Source: Diprion similis (Eukaryota > Arthropoda > Insecta > Hymenoptera > Diprionidae). From it: a stretch of DNA of 64,000 nucleotides. The notes under the pieces are model-generated. The model worked only from the letters and a program-made list of their open reading frames with translations. It searched no databases and was not told the DNA's origin. This document shows positions 12,289 through 27,412 of this stretch, in pieces. The position numbers and the translations under genes were made by a program. The first letter of the stretch is position 1. Every line of letters starts with the position of its first letter. The stretch covers positions 6,758,001 to 6,822,000 of the forward strand of contig NC_060114.1 of assembly GCF_021155765.1 (NCBI RefSeq), written 5' to 3'.

Positions 12289-15200
12289 AATACCATGGAA
12301 TTGTTTTGCAGCCTGTAGTGTATGCTTGATTGTTTTTTTTTTTTTTTTTTTTATTTTCGTTCATCATAGGAATGTGCGATTAATCTACTTCGAGATGATT
12401 CATCTTTTTTAGGCAATCTTCAAATGTTTGAAATCTACTGTTTAAATTTATGAAGCATATTTATAAGTTGTTGCATGGTTCGTGAATATTTAGGCGATCG
12501 ATTGTTTGAATATCGAGTAAAAAATCAAAAGGTTATATATGTCCACCATATTTTAGCTCATGCTGAATAAAGTAAATCAGAGTTAATTGTACTTCAAAAT
12601 ATTTGGCATCTCAATTTCAAATATGACTGAAATATTACAGATATAACATCGTGGAAAATCGGTATTTGTTTTCATAGAATCTCGTGAGGAAAGGTTGCTT
12701 TAGAACTGCGTTCGGTACACAAATTGACTCGAGTAAGTTAGAAAAGCTTATCAGACATGTATATGAAAAATCATTCTGAATCGTTAATGGGAAGATATGT
12801 TCATCCTAAGATTGTATTCCTCTTGAATTCTAAATAAATCGTTGCGGAGAATTCGACACAATACACAATATTCTATATAACATATTTACCAAATCCCACG
12901 ATAAGAGTCTAAAGAAAATTTGCACAGCTAATATCGTCGCAAATAAAAAATCGTAGTACAATATCGGCAAACGAAAATCGGTAAAAATCGGCTAACGAAT
13001 CTCTGAACGTGTATTGTTAAAAAAACAGGTGAGAAAAAAAGTGATGAGAAATCGGTAAATTCAGCATAAAAATTGATCCGAAAATCGATTTATGAGACAA
13101 TTTTTGCTAAACTAATTTCAAATTTGAGAATCGAAATTTGATATCCGAGGGTTCGAAGCAGACGTCTGAGTCTGTTGGTGGACAGGGTCACCAGCGAGGT
13201 CACCACGGGGTTGTTAACGTTCGAACTCTCGAAGGGATCGCAGCTAATGGTATGCATGCTCATCGTAATAAAGCCCGAGCTGACAGAGAGAAATTAAAAA
13301 ATGGTCTATCTAAGCCTGTCGAGCTGAGTCGAGTCGAACCGAGCAAACTGGGCGAGCCCAACGACCGAAACGACTTTACGGGAATTACGTCCGAGAAATT
13401 GGCGAAATATAGAGCCACGAAATGCGATGTGCCCATCCGTCATGTCACCCTTTCCACCCTTCCACCTTCAAATCGTGACACGTACAGATATGATTAACGC
13501 CGTTCTCAACAAATTTGCTTTGCCCTTTGCCACACTGAATTCCCAAATTAATCGATCTAGAAAGTTCGAACTCTATCGGAGTAAAAACGTTCTGAGTTGT
13601 AAATACCTGAAAAGATTGGGCCTGAAATCGAACCTGCATTTCAAATGATCTTTATAAAGTTCATACAGGAAAAGAGGTTTTAATGATGAGGAAAAAAGTT
13701 GTTGTACTGAACATAATAATTCGTAAAGTTTTTGGATCATTTTTACAGTTTTGCAATAGACTTCAGCACTAAAACGATACAATAAAATGTACACATGACG
13801 TCCAAATTAGTATGCGAAATACATTATAGCAGCCAATTGCAGTATCTTTAAGAACGGCAGACGATCAGATGAAGAAATTCTTGAAGAAGAAGTCCGGTTG
13901 TGGGATGAGAATACTATAATACACACATCAAGCGTAATAAGTTTTTTCTGAAGAGATGAGCCCACTGGTCGGTCGCAGGGTTTGATTGGAGAAGTGAAAG
14001 ACGGCGCTGCATACGATTACCCGGATTCAAGCTCACCTGTTCAACAGATCGTCGACAAGGTCGTGGAAGAGAAAGGTGAGGTGCAGGGGTTCCGTGTTGC
14101 GAATCTGTTAAATATATGGGACAGCCTCTGATGGCTAGCTGGGATCCATCTTCAGAGTCCAGACTACTTTGACGTCCTGCACCGGTCACGAAGGATGGAT
14201 AATGGCCTGGCAGCAGAAGGACTAATCGCCTGACCCTGTGAATGTGTCGTTGTCGCGCTTCGAATGCTGTTTCTTCACCGCACCGCGGGTCGATTAATCC
14301 AAATTTTGAGTAACAGAGCAAATTAGTTACCCAATATCAGTAAACAGTTGGCCCTTTTGTCCAGAGACTTTGGAGGCCCACGCAAAACTCATTAGGCGAA
14401 GAAGATCTGGCCGGGTGAGACCAGCGGGCTCGCCTTTCAGACCTGTAAACAAAACGCGATTTGGCAGACAGACTGGAGCCGTCCGACCCGCAAATTCTTG
14501 GAAAAGTTCCATGGCTTGGTTTAGTGTCTCACATAGTCACCCGCATACCGACGCACTTCCAGCTTCGTCTACCTGGACAGGTGCAGCACACCCTAACCGC
14601 ACCCCGCTGCAGACGAATAGACACCCCTGACGCATGAAATATGGTATTTCTAAAATCTTATATTAATGGTGTGACGTTGTCGGGCTCAAGGAATCTCTGT
14701 AAGCTACGTAGTATCTTGTGTGAAACAGGGAATGCACGTGTTCAACACGGATCGAGAATCGAAGAAGAAGAGGACAACGGAAAAAGAGAGAGATGGTGTT
14801 CAAAGTGAAGACCAAAGTGACAACCATCAGTGTGAGAGAAAAAAACTGATATCAATCCTGAAATTGTTCAAACCACCAAGTGCTCCCGATCAAACTGTTC
14901 TAGGGTATGATTACTGGTTCGATCCGGATGTTGCGGTACCACGTGGTGTGAAAAAGAATCGCAAAGAGAAGAGGATTCGGTCTTGCCAGTGGAGTGAGGC
15001 CAGAGACTCGTGAGTTTGTAAGTTGTGGGCTGGAGTGAAAAATACCTTACAGTCGAATGATAAATGGTCAGAAACTCATAAACGAGGGAATGATACACTC
15101 CGATGGTCATTGTCCCACTCGGCGGTTTCCATTGTCGGCTCACAACCGACCAGTTCTCTGAAGTGTGCGGTGAAATCAGTGTGGAATCAAGCGAAACGGG

Positions 15201-18200
15201 TGAAACCAACCCCCAAACTCACACCTCATAGGTCCCCAAAAAGAAACGCCTCCGATCACCTTTCTCTTGTTATTCTTCGAAGCTGCGCATTCGATTTTGG
15301 AAATCGGATCGAAAGAAGACCGACGGACTTTCAGACTTCATGGGATTTTATCACAGACTTTGTTATTCAACATTGTAAATTTTTCACTGTCTCAAAGAGT
15401 TTGCAAAAATCAACACAACTTTGTCGAATTACAAACGACTCCGTACAGGGTTTCAAAATTAACTCGGGGATTAGAAAAACCGCATAGGATTTAATGGTAC
15501 TTCATATATTCTATGGATATTCGTGAACAATCAATAATAAAAACATTCAAAAAAACTTGTAAAGCTTGACGGGACTTTAAAGCAATCGTAGAATTTCACG
15601 AATTTTCATTACAATTTATGAATCTTCGTTCAGTTTTTTCCATGCAACTTCAAGTGTTCTACTTAGATTCAAAACCATTTCTGGGTCGATGAATAATTGG
15701 ATCATCGATTCTTTGAAGGATGAAGCGAAGGTGAATGTTCTGACTAAGGGACACTATGATTTTTGTGATTTTGTTAACCACTTCGATGTTTCTGGCTGTC
15801 TCTATTTCATTGGCGTTCGATTTGATTCCATGATTTCCATCCAGATTCGTCGATGTCCTGGTCTTCCGTGTCCTGAATGCATCAGGATCGAATGCGTTTA
15901 GTGCGTGGGCGCGAAGGTGTATCGATTGCCCCGCCTCCCGCTGCGTAGCCATGACGACACCCCCGACCCTCTTACTATCTAACCCCTAACCCCGTAGCTT
16001 TCTCCCTGCGTGATCCTGCAGGAAAATCCAGGCCACCTTACATCGGCCTGCCACCGGCTGTCCTCGCTCCGAACAAGGCCGAGGTGACAGACACCAGATA
16101 CAAAGCGTCTCCACACGTGACGCGCCCCTGCCCTTTCACATAGCTCGGAATTCGTCTGCTGAATTCAAATTGGAAATCGGGATGACTTGGTGCCGATGAT
16201 TTCTGGTGGTATGGATCATCTCGATTCGAAAATTTCAAATTGCATTCAAAATTCATTCCCATATGATTGTCACATCACATTTTTAGTGGGAATGAAAATA
16301 GACTGTCATTAGACGAACATGATCATTGATGTGGATCATGATCTAGTAACAACCCTTGGGTCAATTGCTTTCTTTAACTTTTAATAGCATAGATTATAAC
16401 TTCGCTTCTATTAGAGCTTCGCAAATCCTTGACTGATATCGCGAACCGTTTTTTATGCATTGATGCCCAATGTAGCTTGGAAATGATTTCTTGGTCCGGC
16501 CAGTAATTGCAGAATTTTTCACTCTCAATGCAGAAGATTAATCAGCCCTGAAATATTGAGATAATATTGTAACACTGTGTTTGGATCACTTTGATCAAAT
16601 GTTTAAAATATTTAGAAAATTTAGGAAATTGTAATGATGCATTTCATCCATAACGATTGGTCGCAACTCTCGTGAATTTCGAATATGATTGAGCAGAGCA
16701 GAATTGATGATTATAGGTTGAATTAAGTTTGAAAAACATTATCTCGAGCGTAAATAAGTCGAAATACCAGCATGAATTGATGTTTGTAACCAAGCATGCA
16801 GTTTATTGAATGACGCTATACTTTCATCGCTAAAAGTTAAGTAAGAAAAGATAATAGTATAGGTATCCAAGAATGAAGCGTGTAATTCGTGGTCTAGTGT
16901 ATCTCTTGTTTCCATCTTTTCATTCCCCAACCCCTCCCTCGATCTTCCCATACATTTTTCTGAAAATTCCGGGAAAATTGAGGTCCGTGCAGAAGTGAAA
17001 CTTTGGCTAGAAGACGAGGACGAGGAGGGAAGCTTGGGACTCGAGACCGAGTCTCACGACTAGCCGAGGTCCAGAGCCTAGCTTGGGCCTGCAACTGCGG
17101 GCCCCGGACCTCCACAACACAATACATCTCATTATGTTATCCGCGCATCTCCTCACACGACCATTTATCATCCTTCGCCCATTCCCAGTCCTCCTACGTA
17201 CCCGGATCATCTTTGTCTCCCTGACACGTCAAGACCACGCTGAAACACCGGGCAGCTAACCTGCGTCTCTCTTCGTCCCTCTCTCTCTCTCACTCTTTCT
17301 TCCGCACACGCGGTTTTCCCGTCCCAAAGGTTTTACAAACTCCGGGAAGTAATTTCGATCATGTGAACGAGAACGATACCAGAAAATAGGTACTATCGCA
17401 CACTCAGGCTATCATAACAAAGTGAAGAACGTTCAGGCTCAAATTCCTGGCAAGACCTCGGACCATTTTTTGCTAATTATTCGATAGGCATGATATTACA
17501 TTATTTTTGCTGGACAGACAGACAGACTTATATTGATTTGTTCACGATATTATGATATTATAAGCCTGAGATACAAAAAAGGAGAGAGGATTCACGGATA
17601 TTATAATTGGGCTTATACCGATCGTTACCGATTTTTTTCTCCCTTCTTTGTTTTTTGTTTCTTGTTAATTTCTTTTCTTTTTTTTCCCTTTTTGTTTACA
17701 GGATCCAATAAATTAGTGAAAGACGTTCATCAATTTCATGTGATGGCCCCTCGTTCCCCTGCACCTTCCTTTATCCGTATTGAACGAGCGAAGTGGGATC
17801 TGGTTATCCTTTTTGAAGCCTGCACTGCAGTGTGCGGGTCTAAAACACTGAGCGTCCATCACGAGCGTCGAACCTGGCTATACGAGCGAGCGGAGCTTGA
17901 TGGATGATTTTTCGTAGCTGCCCGAAACCCGGAGCTCTCTCTTCGTCTCTCTCTCTCTCTCTCTTTTTCTTTTTCTCCATAGCAGCGTGGAGACGTCTTG
18001 AAGGTCCTCCAGCTCCAGCTCCAGCTCTGTCCATCGCAATCCACTATAACCAGACAGACGCCTGTCGAGAAATCCTGCATAAAAATTTGTGAGTTCAACC
18101 TCGCGCCACCATCATCATCTTCCCGAGAGTTGCTCGAGCATAAACCTCGCTTTTATACCCCTGCATCGTATTATAATAACTGCCTAGCAGCTAGCAGCTA

Positions 18201-19613
18201 GCAGCTCGCTTACTGCTTTTCGAAAGTCTTCTTATTTGCTTCTGCTTTATTATAGAGTCGAGTCAATATTTTTGAGAAATAATTTCTCTAGCTCAACTTT
18301 ACGCAATTCTCATAGAGATCATCGGACAACTCATGACCCTAGAATGTGAAGTGCCTTGTAAAACGTTAACTTTAAAAGTTATTTTCACATTTCTTTTGAT
18401 AATCTTAAAAAATTGGCAGTCAGATGGGTTCAATCGTTGAAACGTCGCTGCGACATTATCATACACTTTGTTAAAAAAAATTTTACACGTTACAAGTAAT
18501 CGGTAAAAAAAAACCTAAAGTTGATTAGGAAATTGACGAAACTAATCGCTAGTAAATTAAGATAATAATGGTATTCATGGATTCGTGTAAAATTGCTGAA
18601 AACCAATAGAGAATTGTTAAGAATTGATCAATATTGTTAATGGTCTGGTAACGATTTCGTAGAACTTTACTAAAGTCATAGAAATCTGATAAAAAAAATG
18701 AGAATCAATTTTAAAGTAAACGGTGATGAAAATAAATTTTCTGTACATGATCGAGGAAACTATTACTGAAAACTGGCAATGAATCGGTGAGCTCAGATAT
18801 CAATAAACACTCTTAGAAAATTCGGAGAATTTCATTCCTGAGAAATGAGAAATATAAGGATCTACAAGCTGGGAAAGAAAATCACTATAGTTACTAGAAG
18901 ATCAATATTCAATAGATAATTGATTTGGGCGTTTAAAAAACCATGTAAATCTTCTACCATCACTGAAATCGACAACCTAACAGAAACCAATAACAGATGT
19001 GGGTGTTTGAAGGTGGGTGTTGGAGTAATAACAATTTTGAAATCGGTAGTTAGAGGCTTTTAGTGGTTCATGGGGATCTAATAATGGTAGCAGGCCTTAA
19101 CCTCAACTCTTGTCAGTATGAAGTGTTCGCATAGAATCGGGTGCGCCTGCGTTAACGAGGCGAAACTCTATTTTAAAAATGGGGCTGATCCCGGTTAAGG
19201 TTAAACGAAATTGGCTATAATCCGTGAAAGGGTTTTCGTTCTGTAGTGTGAAATTGTCGATAGGATTAAATTGGTCCGAACCCAGTACAACACGCTCTAT
19301 GCCCTCGTCATGTTTCGTTTCCAATCGCCTTAGTGTCTGTTTTGGAATTCTTCACGGAAAAACGAGGCATGATTTTCACCGATGGGGCACATTTCATGCT
19401 CGAATAACCAAGATTTTAAATATTCCTTCAATATTTCAATTTATTTAATCAACGTAATAGTTCACGTTTTACTGGAACATGCACCCATTGATCTGGACTA
19501 TTACTACCATATTCCAAACTTCTGTGCGAAATATTTGAAAAATGTGAGAGTATTCTTCACATATTTACATCATTTGTAATGGAATCTTTTTGGAATACAA
19601 GCGTGAAGCGTTG

Positions 19614-19960
19614 ATTTAGAATATTTCTCTCACATTCCAAAATGCTAAAGACGTAAAATATTCTTAGAAAATACCTGAAGAATTGATCTACAATATTATT
19701 ATATACCATATTTGAAATTGGCAAATGAGGCAATTCTGGCAATGACGCCAAAGTGTAGATCTGAAACATTTCTTTCATTTATCAAAACTTTGAACAGAGT
19801 ATTCTTAGAACATAAAAACACCGATCTGCTACATTCCTTTCATACTCCAAATCAGCAAGTGCAATGTTCCCAAGATTTCATGAAAGTCTTGATCGAGAAT
19901 ATTCCTTCAACAATGAATCCTATAACAAAATATCTGTCCAATGTGCTGAAAAAATCAATT
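19614..19960. repeat. Highly diverged tandem repeat, unit about 65-75 bp
   Basis: Units seem to open at about 19,614, 19,684, 19,759, 19,823 and 19,891 with GATyTAnAATATT-like words, followed by a CATTCC/CATACTCC word and ATTCTTAGAA. Similarity between units is weak, so the call is uncertain. Confidence 0.3.
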
Positions 19961-20179
19961 TCAAATATCCCTACCAGGGTCCAAATCTCAAATGGAATAT
20001 TCTAAAACAGTCCAAAGACCATTGGTCTGGCACATGCCACTAGTATTAAAAATTTCCTCTCATCGAATATTCCCGCACTATTCCCAACATATTCTGCGTT
20101 ACTCCGGTGAAGATACAAATCCGTAATTACCGTATGATGATAACTACATCGCTTGGCGTGAACGGTAAATGGCATAGCT

Positions 20180-20560
20180 TGGAGAAGGGGTGGTGTACAT
20201 AACGCGACGTGCAGCAACAGCTGTCCGCTAGTAGTCTAGTAGCTAGTCTGAGGGGCTCGCTTCTCGCTCTGAAGGCTTCGCTCTTTGCCCTTTACCCTCG
20301 GAATTGAAATATACGTGGGATACGGTGGCTCGTGTGCCTCGCGTGGTGCCGAAGAGCCACACCTATATCAGCCTACCTCACCGAGGCATTAGTCTCTCAT
20401 CTCATTGGTCGACGGGAGCAGGCCGCCATTGTTTCATTCACGCCTGCCCTTCGTTCTATGGGCCTTTCTCGTTTTAACACCTTTGCCTCGCTCAGACACT
20501 CGCCTACACGTAAAAACCCGTCTACACTTCTTCTTGTCGCTGCACTTGGCCAATGACTAG
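20180..20560. promoter_or_regulatory. CpG-richer island with promoter-like motifs
   Basis: Contains an inverted CCAAT box (CTCATTGGTCG near 20,400) and GCCGCCATTG nearby (YY1/Pho-like core). Composition is clearly different from the flanks. A promoter of a non-coding or unrecognised transcript is possible; nothing decides it. Confidence 0.25.
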
Positions 20561-23500
20561 ATATATACGAGACCTTTCGTCACTTTTGTTTGTATCTTTC
20601 ACTCGTTTCATCGCTTTGCACTGAGTGCATTACAATCATTCGTTTCATAATTTTTTGTACTTGGGTATGAGTTTTCCATTTTTTAACAAAATTTTCGCGT
20701 TGAAAATTATTGGGAAAATTGACGCTGGGAGTGCTTCCATCAATAACGGAATTCGTTACCCTCAATGGAACATGGAACATGGTAAAAGTCCCGAGACAGC
20801 TTCAGTGACAAGGTGGATTAGCCTCATTAGTTATCCATTATACCCAAGCTGGTTCGATCCATTGTTAGCCGCGGATGAATGAATCGTTTCCTCGATCTTT
20901 TTTTCCCAAATTGAAAATTACTCGAGACGTTTGACAAACAGCGTGTCGGTTATTCGAGCTTCGAAAGTGTTGGCAAGTATTAAGCGATGCTCATTATTTA
21001 TTTTCGATTGTACTCATCGTCAGGAGTTCGAGCAGCACCAGAAGCGGCTGGCCATACATCAATCCATCCCCTGTTATTCACTGTTTATGAATTCGTACGA
21101 AGTTCGTTGTTATTTCTTGTTCAGTAATGTGGATAGAGAAAAAAAAAATCAGACGTGGCGGGGAGCCAACGAGAATCGAACAGAACTCGAAGAAACGGTC
21201 CAAAGATCCCAAGGAGACGAATCCCGGCTCCTTTACGCTAATCCTGGAAAGCTAAGCCGGGTATAGATCCTTCCAAGATCTGGTAGTAAGCCGCCAGGGC
21301 AAACAACGAAGTCAAGCCGAAACCACTCACCCGTTAAAGAGAGGAACACAAAGAGGCAACAATGCCCAGCTGGCACGTAAAACATAGAGATCCTGTGAAG
21401 ATAGACGTTGTATCCGCTACTACGGTAGGTACGTGCAGGGGTGGTCCTCCGTGAAAAACACGATGAGTGGCTCTGAACTTTGGAAACACGTGTCCATTTC
21501 TTGTTACAGAAAACAGTTCCTTGTTCTCAGAGTTGTCATTCAAAGCAGCCTATATGCTTTGATCACATCAGTGAATGTGAATTACTATGGTATCTTCTTT
21601 TTTCCTCAGATTCAACAGCTCTTATCACGATCAATAGTATGAGTTCCTCATGATCTTGTCCAACATTCTGCATGCCATGGATCAAATCATAGGTTGGCTT
21701 GTGCTCCAGCTTTCTTTAACAAAGATGAAGGGTGAAGTGGACGTTTGAGGAGCACGTCTTGGTCTTGGAAACTGGTAAACAAATTCCAGGTGAAGAGCGA
21801 TATAGCTGTAGGGATTGAAGTAGGTAGTTATAAGGTATATTCACAAGCTGGTCTTATAACTCTTGCTCGTCGATCTGTGAAAGCTCTGAAAATCATCCCT
21901 GAAGGTATAATCCGAACTCGTAGTCGAAGGCTTATATTCGTGCAAAAATATAATCTGCTTATAGTAGGTGGAACGATACTAGAGAAGATTCGATGCACCT
22001 GTGAATATAGCCGAAGAAGCTCAGTGAAACTGAGCGGAAGATGGTGACCAATATTCACCATAAATCAAATTCTGAAATGTGTAAGGAAAGCAATTTCGAG
22101 TTTGAACACTGTGAGCGATCGTCCGTTGTTTCCTGGAACAAGCTCACCTGTCTTCAACCGAACAATAACCAGCCCCGATGACCCTCGAGGATGTCTAAGG
22201 GGATGACGGGGATCCAGGGAACGGATTCTGGATTTCTAGTCCTAGACCCGGTCCTGGTCCTTCTGCTCTCGGCTGTAATTTGGTCCTTATAGAGGGACCT
22301 CTAGAGCTCCGCCCACGCATACATCACCCTCGAGACGACGAGAGATCGCGCGCGACGATACCGCTTGTCACTTTGTCGGTCCCGAGACGCTATATATGCG
22401 AGAAAACAACGATTCCCGGGTCAAGAACAAATATACAGGCGGTCCTCTTTCTTCTCTCTTTTCACCTCCTCCCCTCTCTTTTTCTATCCCCTTTTCTTGG
22501 TCTCTCTGGTTCTTTTTACACATCATCCTGTAGAAGTTTCGTTTTTTTCTTTTATTATAAAAATTCATTGATTAGTACACTTGATTTTTGATACTCTTCT
22601 AATCTTTACATAAATTTTTCAATTCTCCTGATATTCGGCACCAGAATCACCTGACCTTACAGGATAACTTCGTTCGCTGGAACGTCAGGGATAATAACCG
22701 AAAGGATACTGAAGTAAATGTTGGATAGGTATGATAGAAAGAAGATAAAATTGATAAAAAAAAAAAAAAAATGGAAAAGTCAGGAAGGAAAAAAAAACAG
22801 AAAATAAAACGAGAGAACGTGAATTGGGTGAAGCAGGCAGAGAAGAAAGAAGTGGAGGTAGTCTTGACGGTTTTGACGCACGGTGTTTTTGAGAGTGGGC
22901 ATCAACCTGTCAGGAGACAGCGGCTGCGGGGTGTGAGGATCCATCGGAGTCTGTAGGTACCCACGTATAACTTGGGTATATTATATCGTGTCTATACCGC
23001 GTGTGTTGCTAAGTGTTCGTGTACCTGGTGACCCTCTTCAAATCGCGCCACCACCACGCCTAGTTAGCCTGCATTGTGCGAGCTCGAGTTTATGAACTGG
23101 AAACGAAAATGGAAAGGCTGGCGCCCGCCGTATATACGTGACAACTTGATCGTTACAACGCTCAACGTGTAGAAGACGCACCAAATCTCCTCCCAATTCG
23201 ACTGCTCTAAGCTTAACTCCTCACCATTCCCATAATATAACTAATATAAGTATGCAACTATCAGCTATCCTGTATTTGTACACCAGCCACTCTCCAATCA
23301 AGTCAGGGACTGGACTCTGGAGCCAATTTTATTACGTATCTTCAAAACTAAGTTTCCTCTAGAATAATGACATGCTGAAGTATCCCGTTTCTAGTATTCT
23401 AGTTTAAATTACCCATCAAAACTATCAAAAGTTGAACCCTGCAAATGGTACCGGCTTTGACAATGCTGAATGAGAACATAGCATAATTCTACTCTTTGGG

Positions 23501-26339
23501 ATGACCCAGAAATTTACTTTCGGTTTTTCAGATCATGCAAATGATAGCCTTACAAGTGATTCTTCAAAACTAAAGACTACCGCATGATATTCAATGTAGT
23601 CTTACACAGTAAAGTGATTGTTGGTCCAAAAGGCATCTGGATCACACGCATCATCTGCTTATCCTAGTTGCCACTCTGACTTTTGCATTTCCGAAAAGGA
23701 ATATGGTTCCAGGCTTAATCTCTGGCAGTAGCGTCGAGCAACAGCTATGATCTCGGGGGTAGAATAGATCCCAAGCAAACACAGTGAACCGTTCTAAATT
23801 ACAGTTCAAACACCCTGAGCGCGATAGCTCACCCCAGTCTTTAAATCTACGAGTAAACAGGCGCTGTTTGATTGTGTCTGAACGTACTGGGCGCGTGTTT
23901 ATAGCACCCGATTTCACCACCATCCGAGGGTTGACGTCACTGTGTCGCACGTGGCCAGCGAACCCAGCCGATATTGCGGTTTAATATTAAAACTATAGTC
24001 GGCGAGGTGGCCGTTGCCGAGCCGGGATGGGTGGCGGTGGCGGGAGCACGCCGGTAATATATATAAATCCGGGGTTGACGCTGGTTTTTAATTGGATTAT
24101 GAATGATTGGTGGAGGCTAGGCTGCCGCCGTGCTTCCACCGAGTTTCAAATCACCGTTTTATTCCGAGGAGAGGAAAGGGAGACCCGAAAAGCTTATTCA
24201 GTGATGGATCAAACGCTGCCAAACTGTGAAAACCAATTTCTGTTGACCCAATCCTGAAGCCAATCGTAGAAACGGTTGAAACTCATGTCATTTAAAAGTG
24301 TGCTTAATTTGTGTTAGCCGTAATATCGTTTTAGGTGCCAATTCGTTCTTGAAATCTCGAGAAATTATGTTATTCTCATTGCGTCAATTGTGCCTGATAG
24401 TTTTTTTTTTTGAGATTCATCTGCTGTCGCACGGACTTTCAAGCGAGTATCATTTACTCGGTTGTAACTCTCGTGTATGAGGATCAATTTATACTCATAC
24501 TAGACGACTCCAGTCTTTGGTGGGCGGGATACTCGAGTCTTTCAGACCCTCCGATCCTCTTGACAGCCCCGCCTCCACGACCTTTCGTGCTATCTTTTTT
24601 TCTTTACTTTCACCTTTTTCTTTCTTCTGCGCTTTTTTTTTCTTTCCTGTTTTTGTCGCGCGGTTGACCAACACTCGGAGTACCTACTCACAAAAATGCA
24701 TCCCCCTGCCCTTATAAATATACGATGTACCTCAATCTGAGCCATGGTGAAAATTCGACGATCATTTTTTTCATCGATTTTGTTACTTATTCTTCTTTTG
24801 ATGTTGAAAAAAAAATGACTAATGTTCGCATAAATTTTTAGGTACACAATTATCATCTCTGCTCACCGGAACTCGACTGAACAACAAGAAGAATAAGAAC
24901 ACCATGAAGAGGAGACTGAAGGATTCAGTTCTTGTTCTGAACCTGCTCGAAGAAGAAGAAGAAGAAAAAGAAGTGGAGGGGAAAAATCGTCTGGGCGGAA
25001 TTGCGGAAATGGGTGAGTGATACCGTGTCGTATGCCTTTGTTCAATAGGTGGAATAAGAGTTAGTAGAAGAGAGAAGGGGAGATAAGGTTATCGCTGAAT
25101 CAGAGAAAAACAAACGCACCGGGGGGACGCATTGGACATTTTTATCAATAAAACGCGTGGTTCACCTGACCGTCCATTCCTTTCGTAACCCGCTGCAAAT
25201 CCGTACAAAGCGTAGCAATTTGTCGACCTTCTACGTCCGCACCGGAAGGGCCGCCAACGCAGACCTCGGATTATCCTTCCAGCATATTGGCACTTCCTTG
25301 ATCCCCAAATGTGAGAACCGGATTCCATTTCTCTTCATCTGTAAATCCCTGCAGCTCGAGTCTTTTTCAGGACGTAGAAAAACAGTTCTCACTGATTATA
25401 AAGTGTTCTTTCTAGCAACCTTGATACTATGGTAGACTAGTCACACTACTTTCATGAAGCTGGGAAGCCTTCAGAATCAAATTCCTGGAGTGTACTTGTT
25501 GATGATAATGTAAAACTCAAAATTTTGGACACCCCAAAAACTTAAAATCTTTTGGCTGAGTTCTTCTCCAGAGACTGCAGGACGAATTGAGATGCATGAA
25601 CGGTGATGACAAGTAGACGCTGCCCGATGGACTGATTGCACTTTCGTACTCTATTACACCGATGAAGTCGTCATCAACGACTTAACTGCAGCTACTAATT
25701 AGTAACGAACAGCAAGCTTTATCTGTGAGTCCATCAGCTCTGGACGAGACTTGAGCGATGATCTCGATTCATTACTCCGAACAATCTTCAGATTATCAAC
25801 CTCCATCCATATGCACCAATATCTGAGAAGATCAAACTCTTCTGATTTTTTTTAGTCACTCTTTCAGAAATTCTTTGTTCATATGATAATTATCTACTTA
25901 ATATTTTTTACGAAAGCTTTTCAACTTCTTCTTCAAGTTCGTACATGTTATCATCTTACTTGCTTTGTCGAAAAATTCTGTATGATTAATTTTCCTTCAA
26001 TTTTCTTTTTTTTTTTTTATTCAATTCAGCTTCTTCATCTCCATGTTGTTATCATTATTATTTTTCACTTTATCTTTTCGGAGAAATCAGGCAACGAGAT
26101 CAGATCAGCATAGCACGAGGGCATAGATGCGAGAAAAGGGGAGGCTTGAAATTATAGGCGAAGGCAGGGTGTCGGGGGTGGCCTAACCGCGCAATAACAA
26201 CTCCACCAAGGGTTGACATACGCAGGACGACCGCCCCCGCTTCTATGGCGTCGAGGGGACGCCACGATCCTGATCCTTCGCCCCCTTCGAGCTCTTTCTC
26301 TATCTGTCCGTCTCTTTCTCTCTCATCGTCCCTCCGTGC

Positions 26340-26490
26340 GAAGGCAGGAGGCTCAGCGCTAATGAATCTGATTTGCATCTGATCCTTGCTGATCGCAGAT
26401 CAGCCAACCCCGACGAATAATTTACCCTCACCAATACACCTCTGGCTATCCGTACTATATACATATATATTCAACCCGAATGATTAGCCA
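26340..26490. promoter_or_regulatory. Candidate enhancer-like island with octamer word
   Basis: GCTAATGAATCTGATTTGCAT combines homeodomain-like TAATGA and POU-type ATTTGCAT words, followed by CTGATCCTTGCTGATCGCAGATCAG. The call is from motifs only; conservation was not testable here. Confidence 0.2.
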
Positions 26491-27360
26491 GACGAGATTA
26501 ACAACGCGAGTTGGATAACTGTCAGGCGAAAACAAAGTATCAGATGTAAAAAAAAATTTTGTGTCCATGCATTAATCAGCCCATGGTGACGAAGGAATGT
26601 CAAAAGTACAGTGAGTGATGAGTAGAAGTGATAAATTTAGAATCTGGAATCAAACTGAGAAGTTAATCATTCCAATTTAAGTCAGGTGACGTCAATTCGG
26701 TCGCTGATGAAGAACCCCGCAAAAATCTTATGGGAACTGGGTTTCAGTGAAATCGTCTGGGGTCTGGGAAAAAGTCCATGGGCACGACCTTCCGTTACGA
26801 ACATTTTGGGCGATAATGAAAAATGAAATAAAAATGTTCATCCTATACCCAGTATTCCTTTGTGCAAGAAAAACTACGAAAAAAATTATTAATTCTAATG
26901 AATAAAACTTGGGAATGTTACCGGACATGGTCACTTGAAGTTTATGGACTCGTCCCCCCCTCCAACCATGATGACTTTACCTACAGATGATGTTACCTGG
27001 TGGGACGTGGTAGAAATAGATGTTTTCAGTTAAAAAAATGGACATTAGAGAGTTTAAAAAACGTTATCGCATTTTAAATGAATTGACGGAAGTATAATTC
27101 AGTATTTCGACTCTTATATTTTCTGATTCTTTCTGATTCTGAAATTACGAAATGCAGCTTCATTGAGTTGTTATAATTATCAGCAGATTAACTAGAACCA
27201 GATCGCAAACGGTGACAAGTAAACGCAGAAACAACTTCTGAACCTTTCGCGAATGGCAATAACAGTGAGAACACTGAAGCTCATAAGTGAATATAATCGT
27301 GCCAATGGGTCCCTTGGGAGACGGTTGTACGGGAGCAGGAAGACAGAAACCGGGGCGATT

Positions 27361-27412
27361 CGGAGATAGAGACAGAGAGAAAGCGAGAGAGAAAGAGTGA
27401 GAGAGAGAATAA
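27361..27412. repeat. (GA)n-rich tract
   Basis: GAGACAGAGAGAAAGCGAGAGAG and similar interrupted GA repeats. Confidence 0.8.

Larger units (their letters stand above)
11051..19613. other. Gene-poor sequence
   Basis: Microsatellites are at 11,936-11,975 (AG), 17,278-17,293 (CT) and 17,935-17,965 (CT). A run of CCTAA-like words lies at 12,251-12,288. Three CAGCTAG units are at 18,184-18,206. Several open frames of 110-155 codons (for example 13,138-13,497 and 15,023-15,487) have no recognisable domain or exon partners, so I do not call genes. Confidence 0.5.

Noticed and set aside
13138..13497. 119-codon plus-strand ORF rich in charged residues
   Set aside because: No domain, no good splice partners, and the island is short. 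It remains possible but unsupported.
13914..14321. 135-codon minus-strand ORF
   Set aside because: Reads as chance open frame in a GC-richer island; no recognisable motif.
15023..15487. 154-codon plus-strand ORF in the gene-poor block
   Set aside because: No recognisable domain, composition like its flanks, overlapping ORFs in other frames and no matching neighbouring exons.
21150..21190. Possible tRNA-like T arm (GTTCGATTCTC on the minus strand)
   Set aside because: Only a weak B-box resemblance, with no A box and no cloverleaf.
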